Shown: in pieces, positions 19,849 to 28,570 of the stretch
How the letters are laid out: every line of letters begins with the position of its first letter
Position numbering within the stretch: position 1 is the stretch's first letter
DNA from: JAJRRL01 sp047404195
Lineage (GTDB): Bacteria > Pseudomonadota > Gammaproteobacteria > JAJRRL01
Length of the DNA stretch: 64,000 bases
Reading direction: 5' to 3'
Assembly (NCBI GenBank): GCA_047404195.1
Contig: JBDOIU010000005.1
Coordinates: 62,001 to 126,000 of the forward strand
Program-made: the position numbers and the translations under genes
The notes under the pieces: model-generated
Told to the model about the DNA's origin: nothing
Databases searched by the model: none
Seen by the model: the letters and a program-made list of their open reading frames with translations, nothing else

Positions 19849-20260
19849 GGTTGTAACCTGCAGAATTGAAATACCAGTAAATTAATATACAGCTTGTTTT
19901 GTTCGTTGTGAAGGTATTTGTTGCTATATATCAGGTAAAAAAACTGGCCAAAAAAAGCACATCTGGTTTGCGGAAACTGTTCATGCAGCCTGTGAGAGCA
20001 GTGGTTCTGAGCACTACGGTACAAAACACGGTACTGAGAATGCTTGGCTGACGTTATCTTTGAAATAGCAGATTTATGCCAGGCTCTTGAGCTGGGCATA
20101 TCTTGAAACACATTTTCATGCAAGGTGAAAGAACAGGCCCTGACTGTTTTTCATTTTAAAGCGGGCTTCAGAGTAGGCATATGCTCTAAGTGAATGCTGG
20201 CCTCGACAATCTTATTTCATTGTGGGTTTGTCAGGATTACTCAATCAATAGGGAGGTTTG
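19849..20260. other. Intergenic spacer between divergent folE and a large unknown gene
   Basis: This is 412 bp of mostly A/T-rich sequence holding the promoters of two divergent genes. A minus-strand frame (19821-20123) runs through it but has no ribosome binding site or protein-like composition. GGGAGG at 20251-20256 serves the downstream gene. Nothing else was recognised. Confidence 0.45.
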
Positions 20261-23200
20261 ATGAACCATATAAGTGATTTGGCAAAAAATCTAAATGAAG
20301 TCTCAGCGCATTGCATCCAAAGCAATGCGCAGTTGAGAAGTCTATCTATTAGACAGCCATACATGCTACAAATGTCAAAGCTCACATACAATTGCCACAT
20401 TGACAGGTTGATTGCAGGGGGGCACCTATCTGATGAGGAATACATAAAATTTCACCAGAAAATAGACCAGGCAAAAAAGCCTAAACCTCTTAAAAAAAGC
20501 TTGCATGTGGTTTCGCTATCTGCAGTTCGTTCTCAAATGAGCTTGATGAAATCTGAGATTGAAGCCGTGATTAACATATGGGAGAAGCTGAAGCAATATT
20601 GCATTTCAGGTGTACAAGCGCTTGACCATTTGATATCACAATTAATTACAAGATCATGTGATGATGAAATTAAACGCATTCAGTCTAATTTACAAGATCC
20701 TATCAAGAAAACATTTGATGAATTTGACCAGGCATTGGTAAAGCTTAGGAAATGTGGACAAGATGAGCTCTCCTTCAATGAGGGAACAGGCGAGTTAATC
20801 GTTGATCAGCCCATATTAGGTGGTTCTATGGTTGAATTTGATGCGGATGCCTGCTTCAAGCATTTAATATTTATGGGCCATATGGTTAAGAGCCATGATC
20901 CATCTGATTATGATCTGACATTTTATCAGTGCAAATGGTATCGGTGTCATTTACAACTTAACTCGGATTCGAGCTATTCACTAAAGCAGTGCTTGATGAT
21001 GGAATGTCAGATAGATGGAGGTCAGTTAGGAAAAGATTTCGATGTTGTTTTTAGTTGCTGCGATATTTCAAATTTGATGATATCAGACTGTAGTGCAAGT
21101 ATCACTATGAAACAAACATCTGTTAAGGCGTTACAGCTTAACAACGTATGTTCGCAGAAATTAATGATCGCAGGAAGGTGCAATATCAATCATCTTGTCC
21201 TGACGCGCTGTCAATCAATACCACTGCAAGTGAGTGGTAGCACTGTGAAAAATCTAGTAATGAAAAGGTCAGGCAGCGTTAGCATGAATGATCTTATTTC
21301 GATATTTTCAAGTGAAATTCATTCTTTTGAGGCAAAAGACTGTATTTTCTCTATAAAGGCAAATCTCAGCGTGATGAATCTCAGCATGCAGCATTGTCAA
21401 TGTCATGAAATAGAGAGTCTATCATCAACTATATTGTTCAATATTGATTGCTGTAATTTCGGCAATTTTGAGATTAACGGTGGACAGACACAGGGGGTTT
21501 TTATTGGTTCTAGTTGCGGTGAGATCAATGCGAAAGAACAACAAAGCTTGTTGATCAACTTTTCTAAGAAGCAAATTAAATTGAATGTGATACCTGGTAG
21601 AGATTATCAGAATTATGTTGTTCATGGGCCAGAAAAAAATATCACACACTTATGTATCGGTCCTGGCTCAAAGCCAGATAACTCATTTGCTATCATCGAA
21701 AGGCTACGCTCAGTAGGGAAAATATCAGATGCACTGAGAATTTTTGCAATGCTGCCACAAGAGATGGTGGATATAATGGCTGTTAATCATAAGCACAAGC
21801 AGATTCTTTTACTAATGTTGCTAATATATTCAGGACAAAGTCGCGCGGTCAATCACCTATTGCGAATCATGTCAACTCAGCGACTAGATTATAAGTTATA
21901 CTGGTCTGAGGACGTTGCTTCTGACTTCAATGATTATATCCATAGAAGTGCTTCTCATTTGTTATGGCAATACATCCTGGTGCGCCCAAAAGAGATATTA
22001 TCAAAAACACGGACAGGAATGCATGGAAATCATGCTGCATTAAGCTCGATATTGCTTTTGGATAAAAATGATGGAATCCATCTGCCACCTTATTTGTCTT
22101 TTGCAAAAAGTATCATTGAGCTGATGCACAACAGAGCCAATAAGCTCGACCTGGCATATAAATTAGCTCATTATGACGATATTGTTGATCTGGTGAATAG
22201 CTTCTTTGTTGATCAATTTACATCTACGACAATAGACCAATTGTTTTTTGATAATATTAAAGTCCAGCTTCAAAATGTTGATATCGGTCAGCATGACAAT
22301 TTTGCATCACTTTATTTCAAATCCATTCAAGCAATTAATCAATATGTGTTTGATGCACTGCGTTTGGCAAGTACTACATTCAGTCGTCTTATTTGTGACT
22401 GGTCACAGTATGGTATAACAAGCACAATACCTATTGAATTGTATTGTCAGGCTCCTTTTTATGCTCTCCAATCTCTTCAAGATAGCGAGATTGTGCATGC
22501 ACACGATGATATTAGGCATGCGGTGAACAAAACACTGTCATTGAGTGATAAGATCATTTCATTTTGCAGTCAAAGTATCACCGATATGGTTGAGCGATAT
22601 CGAGTTCAAAGATCAATTTTCTGCATCCTGAATCCGGCAGGATCTAAGAAGAAGCAATTACACTCTGAGATACGTCATAAGCTTCCGGCATCGGTTGCCA
22701 TTAAGGACTGGCGCATCTTTTCAGCATATATTACGTCAATTATTGAAACCAGTGAATGCATGCTTAAACGCAGTAGGAGGAATAAGGGCTTTCAGGCAAT
22801 GATTTATGCCATCATGCCACTGATCAAATTGATCCTAAATATCGAGAGTGTGGCTCAGAAAGGTGATGCTCACCAAGAAGGTACAATTCGGTTTTTTACC
22901 CAGGAGTGGTCATCATCAAAAAAAATTCCAACATTCATTACATTAAAATTGCTGACCCGGTCTCGCAAACAGTTGAAGAATCTACTTGTTTTGTTTAAAT
23001 CTGTATACCCCGATATGCGGCTAACGTATTGTTTTGATCGTCAAATCGTTGATGATATGCAAGATCATCTCGCAGCAGTTAATCAGGTTTCGGACGGGGT
23101 TTCGGGAAAGGAGGATGTTCAGTTTGATCAGTTTGAGTTGCTTCTTAAGCTTGAGTTTCAGCAAATGATCTTTGAAAATACACCAGCTGAGTGTATCAAC

Positions 23201-23290
23201 ACCATCCATTGGCACAATGGTGAGGTATCTTATAGTCATACACCATATACACAGTTAGACGAGGCGCAGACAATGTACGCGCTAGTATAA
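20261..23290 (+). CDS. Unknown 1009-residue protein with beta-helix-like segment
   Basis: ATG at 20261 is preceded by GGGAGG with a 4-base spacer. No family is recognised. The first 190 residues look helical. Residues of roughly 195-440 change character: many short strand-like stretches rich in Cys, Ile, Leu, Ser and Asn recur about every 20-25 residues (LTFYQCKWYRCHLQL, NLMISDCSASITM, HLVLTRCQSIPLQV, NLVMKRSGSVSM, SFEAKDCIFSI, NLSMQHCQCHEI). This resembles a right-handed beta-helix or pentapeptide-like solenoid. The C-terminal 560 residues are again mostly helical. There is no signal peptide. A host-directed effector is plausible from size and context, but not shown. Confidence 0.55.
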   Translation: MNHISDLAKNLNEVSAHCIQSNAQLRSLSIRQPYMLQMSKLTYNCHIDRLIAGGHLSDEEYIKFHQKIDQAKKPKPLKKSLHVVSLSAVRSQMSLMKSEIEAVINIWEKLKQYCISGVQALDHLISQLITRSCDDEIKRIQSNLQDPIKKTFDEFDQALVKLRKCGQDELSFNEGTGELIVDQPILGGSMVEFDADACFKHLIFMGHMVKSHDPSDYDLTFYQCKWYRCHLQLNSDSSYSLKQCLMMECQIDGGQLGKDFDVVFSCCDISNLMISDCSASITMKQTSVKALQLNNVCSQKLMIAGRCNINHLVLTRCQSIPLQVSGSTVKNLVMKRSGSVSMNDLISIFSSEIHSFEAKDCIFSIKANLSVMNLSMQHCQCHEIESLSSTILFNIDCCNFGNFEINGGQTQGVFIGSSCGEINAKEQQSLLINFSKKQIKLNVIPGRDYQNYVVHGPEKNITHLCIGPGSKPDNSFAIIERLRSVGKISDALRIFAMLPQEMVDIMAVNHKHKQILLLMLLIYSGQSRAVNHLLRIMSTQRLDYKLYWSEDVASDFNDYIHRSASHLLWQYILVRPKEILSKTRTGMHGNHAALSSILLLDKNDGIHLPPYLSFAKSIIELMHNRANKLDLAYKLAHYDDIVDLVNSFFVDQFTSTTIDQLFFDNIKVQLQNVDIGQHDNFASLYFKSIQAINQYVFDALRLASTTFSRLICDWSQYGITSTIPIELYCQAPFYALQSLQDSEIVHAHDDIRHAVNKTLSLSDKIISFCSQSITDMVERYRVQRSIFCILNPAGSKKKQLHSEIRHKLPASVAIKDWRIFSAYITSIIETSECMLKRSRRNKGFQAMIYAIMPLIKLILNIESVAQKGDAHQEGTIRFFTQEWSSSKKIPTFITLKLLTRSRKQLKNLLVLFKSVYPDMRLTYCFDRQIVDDMQDHLAAVNQVSDGVSGKEDVQFDQFELLLKLEFQQMIFENTPAECINTIHWHNGEVSYSHTPYTQLDEAQTMYALV

Positions 23291-23441
23291 CGTTTGATTA
23301 CAGTCGCACCCACGCTCTGCAAGCTGCATAGAAAGCGATCCGGTATCAAGCTATTCTAAACCTTGCCAAGCAGTCGACTGGCCAGGATAATCAGTTTTAG
23401 GGTTTGTTGTGTATGGTTGTGTGCTCAAACATGCAGTGCGG

Positions 23442-24572
23442 TCACGAATTAACGGTGCGATTTGCGCGCTCCTGGATCGGCATAAAGTTTCTACTGTCTG
23501 GCCCAATATAGACTGCTGTCGGCCGAATGATTTGTTGACTCGAGTGTTGCTCGAGTATATGTGCTCCCCAGCCTGCGATTCGAGCAAGTACAAAGATAGG
23601 TGTAAATAAAAACATAGGAATATCACACAGTGCGTAGGCAGATGCGCTGTAAAAATCTACATTTGGAAACATGCCTGCTTGTTCACGTGCGACTTGTTCA
23701 ATTGTTTCAGCAATTGCGTAGTAGTGATTTTTGGTTTGGTTGCTTGAGAGTCGTTTTGCCCAGCTTTTGATAATGCTAGATCGCGGGTCTTTTTCAGTAT
23801 AAACAACATGTCCAAAGCCGGCTATAGTCTGTTTTTTCTGGGCTATTTCAGTGACGGCATCACGTGCTTCTTCTGCGTTGTCAAATGAGTTAATGAAAGA
23901 AAATGCTGCTTCATTGGCGCCACCATGATGGTTGCCTTTGAGTGTTCCAATGGCGCTACAGATGGCTGAGTAGACGTCAGAACCGGTACTGGTTGTGACT
24001 CTGGCAGCAAAAGTTGAGGCATTGAATTCATGTTCAGCATACAGTATGAGCGACTGATCAAGCATTTTAATGTGCTCTGATTGTGTTGCTTTACCGTGTA
24101 ATGTTGTCATGAAGTATTCAGCGGTACTATTGAGTTGTGAAGTTGTTTCTATTTTTTTATTAGAGTGGTGGTAGTGATACCAGTACAGAACAATGGAGGG
24201 TAGTTTGGCTAATACTCTGTCAATATGATCTCGTCCTTCACTGGCATCTTGCTCTGCCTCTGAGGTTGACATGAACGATACTGCGGTTCGCAGCACATCC
24301 ATCGGATGTGTCTCAGCGGGAGTGATTTCGAGCAGGGTGCGCATTTGTACGGAGAGTGTGCGCCAGGAAGCCAGCCGATTTGTATAGCTTGAAAGTTCAC
24401 TTGAGGTGGGTAGTTTGCCGTAAATTAATAGGTATGCCACTTCTTCAAAGCATGCGTGTTCGCACAGATCTGTTATGCTATATCCGCGATAGCGAAGTTC
24501 ACAGCCTTCCTTGCGTACAGAGCAGATTGCTGTTTCACCAGCAGCAATACCATGTAGGCCTTTGTTGCTCAT
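23442..24572 (-). CDS. prpC: 2-methylcitrate/citrate synthase
   Basis: This enzyme condenses propionyl-CoA or acetyl-CoA with oxaloacetate. The 376-residue protein starts GLHGIAAGETAIC...LRYRGY, the pattern of the PrpC/short citrate synthase group. Catalytic histidines appear in GNHHGGANEAA and GFGHVVY, with the preceding YAEHEFNASTF segment and a C-terminal R-rich SRNFMPIQERAN. ATG at 24572 has AGGAG 6-7 bases upstream and is preferred to 24593. No prpB, prpD or acnD is nearby, so whether it works in the methylcitrate cycle or as a citrate synthase cannot be decided here. Confidence 0.85.
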   Translation of the reverse strand: MSNKGLHGIAAGETAICSVRKEGCELRYRGYSITDLCEHACFEEVAYLLIYGKLPTSSELSSYTNRLASWRTLSVQMRTLLEITPAETHPMDVLRTAVSFMSTSEAEQDASEGRDHIDRVLAKLPSIVLYWYHYHHSNKKIETTSQLNSTAEYFMTTLHGKATQSEHIKMLDQSLILYAEHEFNASTFAARVTTSTGSDVYSAICSAIGTLKGNHHGGANEAAFSFINSFDNAEEARDAVTEIAQKKQTIAGFGHVVYTEKDPRSSIIKSWAKRLSSNQTKNHYYAIAETIEQVAREQAGMFPNVDFYSASAYALCDIPMFLFTPIFVLARIAGWGAHILEQHSSQQIIRPTAVYIGPDSRNFMPIQERANRTVNS

Positions 24573-24662
24573 TCTGATCTCCTGATCACCCAACCAGTAT
24601 ACAGTGTAGACGCCGTTGCGTTTTTTGTAAACCAGTCGACTATGGCAGCTCTATTTGGTGTA

Positions 24663-25082
24663 TTATTTGGGCAAAACCATCATGGTGAGCTGCGTAGAAG
24701 AAATGATTTGCTGCTTCTCATTATGAATATCGATTTGCCAGACCTGTGTGCTGCGTCCGAGGTGCTTGGCAACCGCTCGCCCGGTAACGACGCCTGGCTT
24801 TGCCGACCTGATATGTGATGTGTTTATGGATAATCCAACACAGTAATGCATATCATCAACCGCGAAGTTAGCTGCAACTGAGCCAACGGTTTCTGCAAGC
24901 ACACATGATGCGCCACCGTGCATGATACCCAAAGGTTGTTGCGTGCGTTCATCAACTGGCATGGTTGCCAGCATATGCTCATCACCAATTTCAGTGATTT
25001 GTATGCCACAGTGTGACATCATGGTGTGCTGTCCGCGTTCATTAACTGCTTCCAGTGAAATGTTTTTCTGCCAGATTGACAT
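24663..25082 (-). CDS. Hotdog-fold acyl-CoA thioesterase, MenI/YdiI-like
   Basis: This 139-residue protein matches the YdiI/MenI (PaaI-type) thioesterases: MPVDERTQQPLGIMHGGASCVLAETVGSVAA contains the HGG loop and the catalytic acidic residue on the central helix, followed by GLSINTSHIRSAKPG. In E. coli this family hydrolyses DHNA-CoA in menaquinone synthesis and other aromatic acyl-CoAs. No menaquinone gene is visible here, so the substrate is open. It lies just downstream of bolA and yciB on the same strand, probably in one operon. Confidence 0.88.
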   Translation of the reverse strand: MSIWQKNISLEAVNERGQHTMMSHCGIQITEIGDEHMLATMPVDERTQQPLGIMHGGASCVLAETVGSVAANFAVDDMHYCVGLSINTSHIRSAKPGVVTGRAVAKHLGRSTQVWQIDIHNEKQQIISSTQLTMMVLPK

Positions 25083-25097
25083 GACGTGCTCCAGTAG

Positions 25098-25379
25098 TTA
25101 TGAGTCGGAAGAGGGTGCTTTTAACGTGATAAATCGTAATGCATGGATATCAGTTTGCATTAATGTGCCTAGCGCTTGATAAACTTGTCGTTGTTTTTGT
25201 AGGCTATTGAGGCCGTTAAAAGCGTTGGCTGTAATCTCAACGGCAATATGGCTTAAACCACTTTTGGCGCCAGCGTGCCCAATATGCATGTGACTTTCGT
25301 CGATGATTTGGTAGTCTGTTGGCTGCAGCTTGCTTTCAATTGCTTGCTCAATACGCTTTCGCCTTTGATCACTTAACAT
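25098..25379 (-). CDS. bolA: BolA-family regulator
   Basis: This 93-residue protein has the classical BolA N-terminus (RRKRIEQAIESKLQP), then LSHIAVEITANAFNGLNSLQKQRQVYQALGTLM and the HALRFITLKAP tail, with the conserved histidines. ATG at 25379 follows the yciB stop closely; a longer frame to 25463 lies wholly inside yciB. BolA proteins bind [2Fe-2S] clusters with monothiol glutaredoxins and affect cell shape and stress responses. The bolA-yciB-thioesterase arrangement suggests one transcript. This is the second BolA-family gene in the window. Confidence 0.88.
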   Translation of the reverse strand: MLSDQRRKRIEQAIESKLQPTDYQIIDESHMHIGHAGAKSGLSHIAVEITANAFNGLNSLQKQRQVYQALGTLMQTDIHALRFITLKAPSSDS

Positions 25380-25380
25380 G

Positions 25381-25938
25381 TCAGCACTCACTTTTTTTAG
25401 TATCAGTGTCAATGTCTTTAACATAGCGTGACAGGTAAATGGCTTGTGCAATACAGAAGGCAATGATCAGCCCTAGGGTACCCATCAGCTTGAAATTCAC
25501 CCATACATTTGTCGAGTAGTTGTAGATCACATATAGATTCAGCCAGCCCATTGCAAAGAAAAAGCAACCCCAAGCCATATTCAGTTTATACCAAACGGGT
25601 TTTGGCAAAGCCATGCCAGTCCCCATGAGTCGCTCAATGATGGGCTTTTCACCAATCCAGTGTGAGGCAATCAGTACAATTGAGAATATCCAGTATACGA
25701 TCGATGGTTTCCATTTGATAAATATTTCTTTGTGTAGCAACAATGTGCTGCCACCAAGCAACAGTAGTAGCACTAGACTCACTAAATGCGACTTCTCAAC
25801 TCGCTTGTGCATGATATAGCAGGCCAATACCTGAATGCTAAACACAACCATGGCGACCGCTGTTGCGGTGTAAATATTGGTAAGCTTAAAGGCAATAAAG
25901 AAGCAAAGTATCGCTAGGTAGTCAAAAAGAATTTTCAC
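25381..25938 (-). CDS. yciB: Inner membrane-spanning protein YciB (septation protein A family)
   Basis: This 185-residue integral membrane protein has about five hydrophobic segments. The sequence LFDYLAILCFFIAFKLTNIYTATAVAM, the KPSIVYW segment and the GTGMALPKPVW...LNMAWGCFF stretch are diagnostic of YciB/IspZ. The family supports cell-envelope integrity and normal septation. The start is GTG at 25938 with GGAGGG a few bases upstream; an in-frame codon at 25956 is less well placed. bolA begins directly at its end. Confidence 0.92.
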   Translation of the reverse strand: MKILFDYLAILCFFIAFKLTNIYTATAVAMVVFSIQVLACYIMHKRVEKSHLVSLVLLLLLGGSTLLLHKEIFIKWKPSIVYWIFSIVLIASHWIGEKPIIERLMGTGMALPKPVWYKLNMAWGCFFFAMGWLNLYVIYNYSTNVWVNFKLMGTLGLIIAFCIAQAIYLSRYVKDIDTDTKKSEC

Positions 25939-26089
25939 GCGCCCTCCGGTTAGCATCAGTTCATTGCATTATGACGCTATTATGGTCAATTTGCAATGCA
26001 GCTTTTTGAGCCTTGCTGAATCATTTGGTGATGAGAAATATAGCAAAATGTGTGTTATAGTTATGCGCGAGACCAAACAAGGAATACTT

Positions 26090-26704
26090 GTGAAAACATT
26101 GGCCATAGACCCTATTCGGCATAGCCCGCGCCATTTGGCCCAGGCTGTCTCGGCATTCCAAGATAATGATATTGTAATTTATCCGACAGCTGTTGGTTAT
26201 AGTATTGGTTGTTTATGTCACAAGAAGGCGACTTTAGAGAAGTTATTCCGTTTGAGGCACCTCTCAAGTGATCACCCCTTTAGCTTGATATGTAAAGATA
26301 TTGCACACATATCAAGCGTTACACAGCTCAGCTCAATGGCATTTAAGTGTATTAAGCAGCATGCGCCTGGTCCATTTACATTCGTGCTTCCAACAGGTAA
26401 GCGCCTGTTGCGTCAGTTGGCGCTACCTAAAAAGCGGCAAACTGTTGGTTTTCGTGTCTCAGACCATCCAGTGATACGGACTTTAATCGCATTGCTTGAT
26501 GAGCCCATTGCCAGCTTATCTCTCAAGCTGCCTGATACAGACGAGCGTATGTGTAACCCAGATGAAATCCAAAAAATTTTTGCGGGTGATGTCGCATGCT
26601 TGATTGATGTGGGTTACATTGCTGACGAAGCCACAACGGTTGTTGACCTCACCCAAGGGTCGCCTACCATTATCCGTCAGGGTGTGGGTCAACTTAATTT
26701 TTAG
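26090..26704 (+). CDS. yciO: YciO/Sua5-family protein (threonylcarbamoyladenylate synthase-like)
   Basis: This is a YrdC/Sua5-fold protein of 204 residues. FQDNDIVIYPTAVGYSIGC corresponds to the nucleotide-binding start of the fold, with later APGPFTFVLP, TVGFRVSDHPV and STIIRQGVG-type motifs. It is closer to YciO than to TsaC: the length is about 206 as in YciO, and it keeps the R-heavy RLRHLSSDHPFSLIC segment. TsaC makes the t6A precursor of tRNA; the YciO role is less settled. I chose GTG at 26090 with AAGGAA upstream over an ATG at 25964 that would add 42 non-homologous residues. Confidence 0.85.
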   Translation: MKTLAIDPIRHSPRHLAQAVSAFQDNDIVIYPTAVGYSIGCLCHKKATLEKLFRLRHLSSDHPFSLICKDIAHISSVTQLSSMAFKCIKQHAPGPFTFVLPTGKRLLRQLALPKKRQTVGFRVSDHPVIRTLIALLDEPIASLSLKLPDTDERMCNPDEIQKIFAGDVACLIDVGYIADEATTVVDLTQGSPTIIRQGVGQLNF

Positions 26705-27254
26705 TTTATGATAGATGTGTTCTCGACATGAAATTTTTAACTTTTTCGTTGTTGATTGCTATGCTTTTTTATCTACAAATATTGTTTGTGGTGTTATGCT
26801 TTTTCTTAATTCTAGGAGTCAGCATGGTTTTTAGATTCCACTATCAGTTTGATATCGATTCAATGGTGATATCCACACGGATTTAAGCATATATATTCCT
26901 TGTCTTTGATATCATCGTGCGCCACTGTTTGTTATGCAGATATGAGAAGATCTAGAAACACTTTCGTATGCTGGATTGGATTCTCTAATTTAGTCAATAT
27001 TCATTAGCGGCATAGCTATAAAAGTCGGCATAATCTAGTGTTATGTAAGTATTCACGTATTATGGGTATATGCTTTTTTTGAGGCAGAGGCTAAAATCCC
27101 GTGTATTCAATGACTTGGGTGATGGCAGGGTGAAGTGATAGGGTACAGCTTGTCATTCTTCGTAGAGCTGCTGGTTTGATGCTTGGTTGAGTCGTGTATG
27201 ATTTAGGTGTGATGTGTTTTGCCTGACATGCACTGACTCGGTGGTAGAAACAGT
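26705..27254. other. Long intergenic spacer with one doubtful membrane ORF
   Basis: This is 550 bp without a confident gene. An ATG at 26728 opens 52 codons to TAA at 26884-26886, encoding a very hydrophobic stretch (SLLIAMLFYLQILFVVLCFFLILG) that could be one membrane helix, but it has no ribosome binding site. Inside it, AGGAG at about 26814 precedes an ATG for only 20 codons. No tRNA, terminator or repeat was recognised in the rest. Confidence 0.3.
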
Positions 27255-27497
27255 CTAGAAATCCCTGAGCTGCATTTCAAGGTTCCTTTGGCAATGTTTG
27301 ATGTATTCTCTCATGAGTCGTGGATCTTTTTCAGCTGCGCTGTATTGGTCTAAGTGACGTTGCTTGTAGACTTCGACATGATTCTTTGCGATGGTGCTAA
27401 CCAGAAAAGGGTACGCGACTGATACGCCGCTTACAAATAGAATCGCCTCAATTGCTTTGTAATTCGGGTAAATGATGTTTTTAAAAAAATTCTTCAT
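27255..27497 (-). CDS. Small single-pass membrane protein, unknown
   Basis: This 80-residue protein has GGAGG 7 bases upstream of ATG 27497. One membrane segment spans about residues 18-38 (AIEAILFVSGVSVAYPFLVSTIA), preceded by a basic N-terminus and followed by a charged, helical cytoplasm-like tail (HVEVYKQRHLDQYSAAEKDPRLMREYIKHC). No family is recognised. It stands between a long spacer and miaA, and could be translated from its own promoter. Confidence 0.6.
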   Translation of the reverse strand: MKNFFKNIIYPNYKAIEAILFVSGVSVAYPFLVSTIAKNHVEVYKQRHLDQYSAAEKDPRLMREYIKHCQRNLEMQLRDF

Positions 27498-27628
27498 GAC
27501 AATGCCTCCTGTGATCATGCATCGTATACACGTCTATAGTCATCGATGCAATCATTTGTACTGCTGCGATTTGAAGTGTATCACGAATGTTTGTTTGTAT
27601 TAATGTTGACTCATTGTCGCCTGATTTC

Positions 27629-28570
27629 TTAGGCTAGCCAGTTCTCGATTAATGAGATGATTCTGTGTGTTGATTGAGTGCATAATCCGTCAAAGCGCTT
27701 CGAATCTGGGAACTTGTTTAGCCATGTATGTTGCCTTTTCGCAAGCTGGCCCGTTGCAATGCAGGCACGCTCAATCATCTCCTCATGGCTCATTTGATTG
27801 CTTAGATATGCCATGACTTGTCGATAGCCGACTGTCCTCATGATGGGGGATTCAGCAGTGAGATGATATTGACGTATGATATGTTGTGTCTCTTCAATCA
27901 GGCCTGCAGTTAACATTGATTGAAAGCGCTGTCTGATACGCTCGCGGAGCTGATTTCTATCTGTGGTGATCAGTGCCACTTCCATGATGTCAAGTGTTGC
28001 TATTTGCGCTTGTGTGTCCGTGCATTGTCCTGGTTGCTTGAGATCACCCCCTTGTCGGTAAACGCACAATGCACGACTGATGCGTTGCTTATCTTGTGGT
28101 TGTATTTGGGCTGCGACCTCAGGTTGAATGGCGTGAAGTTCTTGCCACAATGATTCCCAACCCTTCGAGGTCGCTTCATCTTCGATGTCTTGCAGTACGG
28201 ATTGTTCATTGCGCTCGAGGCCGGAGTAAGCATTCTTTAGAAAGTGGAAATATAACATGCTGCCGCCAACGAGTACGGGTATGGTGTCTCTTTGATGGCA
28301 TCCGTCAATGCAGCGTAACGCATCATTTTTGAATTCACCGGCTGAGTAAGACTCATTGGGTAGGCGGATATCCAGCATGTGATGTGGGCAAAGTGATTGC
28401 TCAGTAAGACTGGGTTTGGCTGTGCCAATATCCATGTCTTTGTACACAGTCGTTGAGTCGGTGCAGATGATCTCAATGGGGTAGGTTTGTGCGAGTTGCT
28501 GCGATAAGGTAGATTTGCCGGTCGCTGTTGCCCCCATCAAGAATATAACTGGTTTTCGTTCTGACATCAT
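27629..28570 (-). CDS. miaA: tRNA dimethylallyltransferase
   Basis: MiaA transfers the dimethylallyl group to A37 of tRNAs reading UNN codons. It has 313 residues. The P-loop GATATGKSTLSQQ is near the N-terminus, followed by DSTTVYKDMDIGTAKP (substrate aspartate/serine region), HHMLDIRLPNESYSAGEF, VGGSMLYFHFL and RTVGYRQVMAYL, all MiaA hallmarks. It overlaps the mutL stop by 4 bases (ATGA), the usual mutL-miaA arrangement. hfq, often next, is not present downstream. Confidence 0.97.
   Translation of the reverse strand: MMSERKPVIFLMGATATGKSTLSQQLAQTYPIEIICTDSTTVYKDMDIGTAKPSLTEQSLCPHHMLDIRLPNESYSAGEFKNDALRCIDGCHQRDTIPVLVGGSMLYFHFLKNAYSGLERNEQSVLQDIEDEATSKGWESLWQELHAIQPEVAAQIQPQDKQRISRALCVYRQGGDLKQPGQCTDTQAQIATLDIMEVALITTDRNQLRERIRQRFQSMLTAGLIEETQHIIRQYHLTAESPIMRTVGYRQVMAYLSNQMSHEEMIERACIATGQLAKRQHTWLNKFPDSKRFDGLCTQSTHRIISLIENWLA

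Noticed and set aside
19821..20123. 100-codon minus-strand frame upstream of folE
   Set aside because: It has no ribosome binding site, its composition is random-looking, and it would overlap the folE start region.
23351..23626. 91-codon minus-strand frame overlapping the 3' end of the citrate synthase gene
   Set aside because: It lies in a different frame over a conserved enzyme and has no supporting signals.
26728..26886. 52-codon hydrophobic ORF in the long spacer
   Set aside because: It has no ribosome binding site, and A/T-rich DNA easily yields Leu/Phe-rich frames; it is kept only as a note in the spacer entry.
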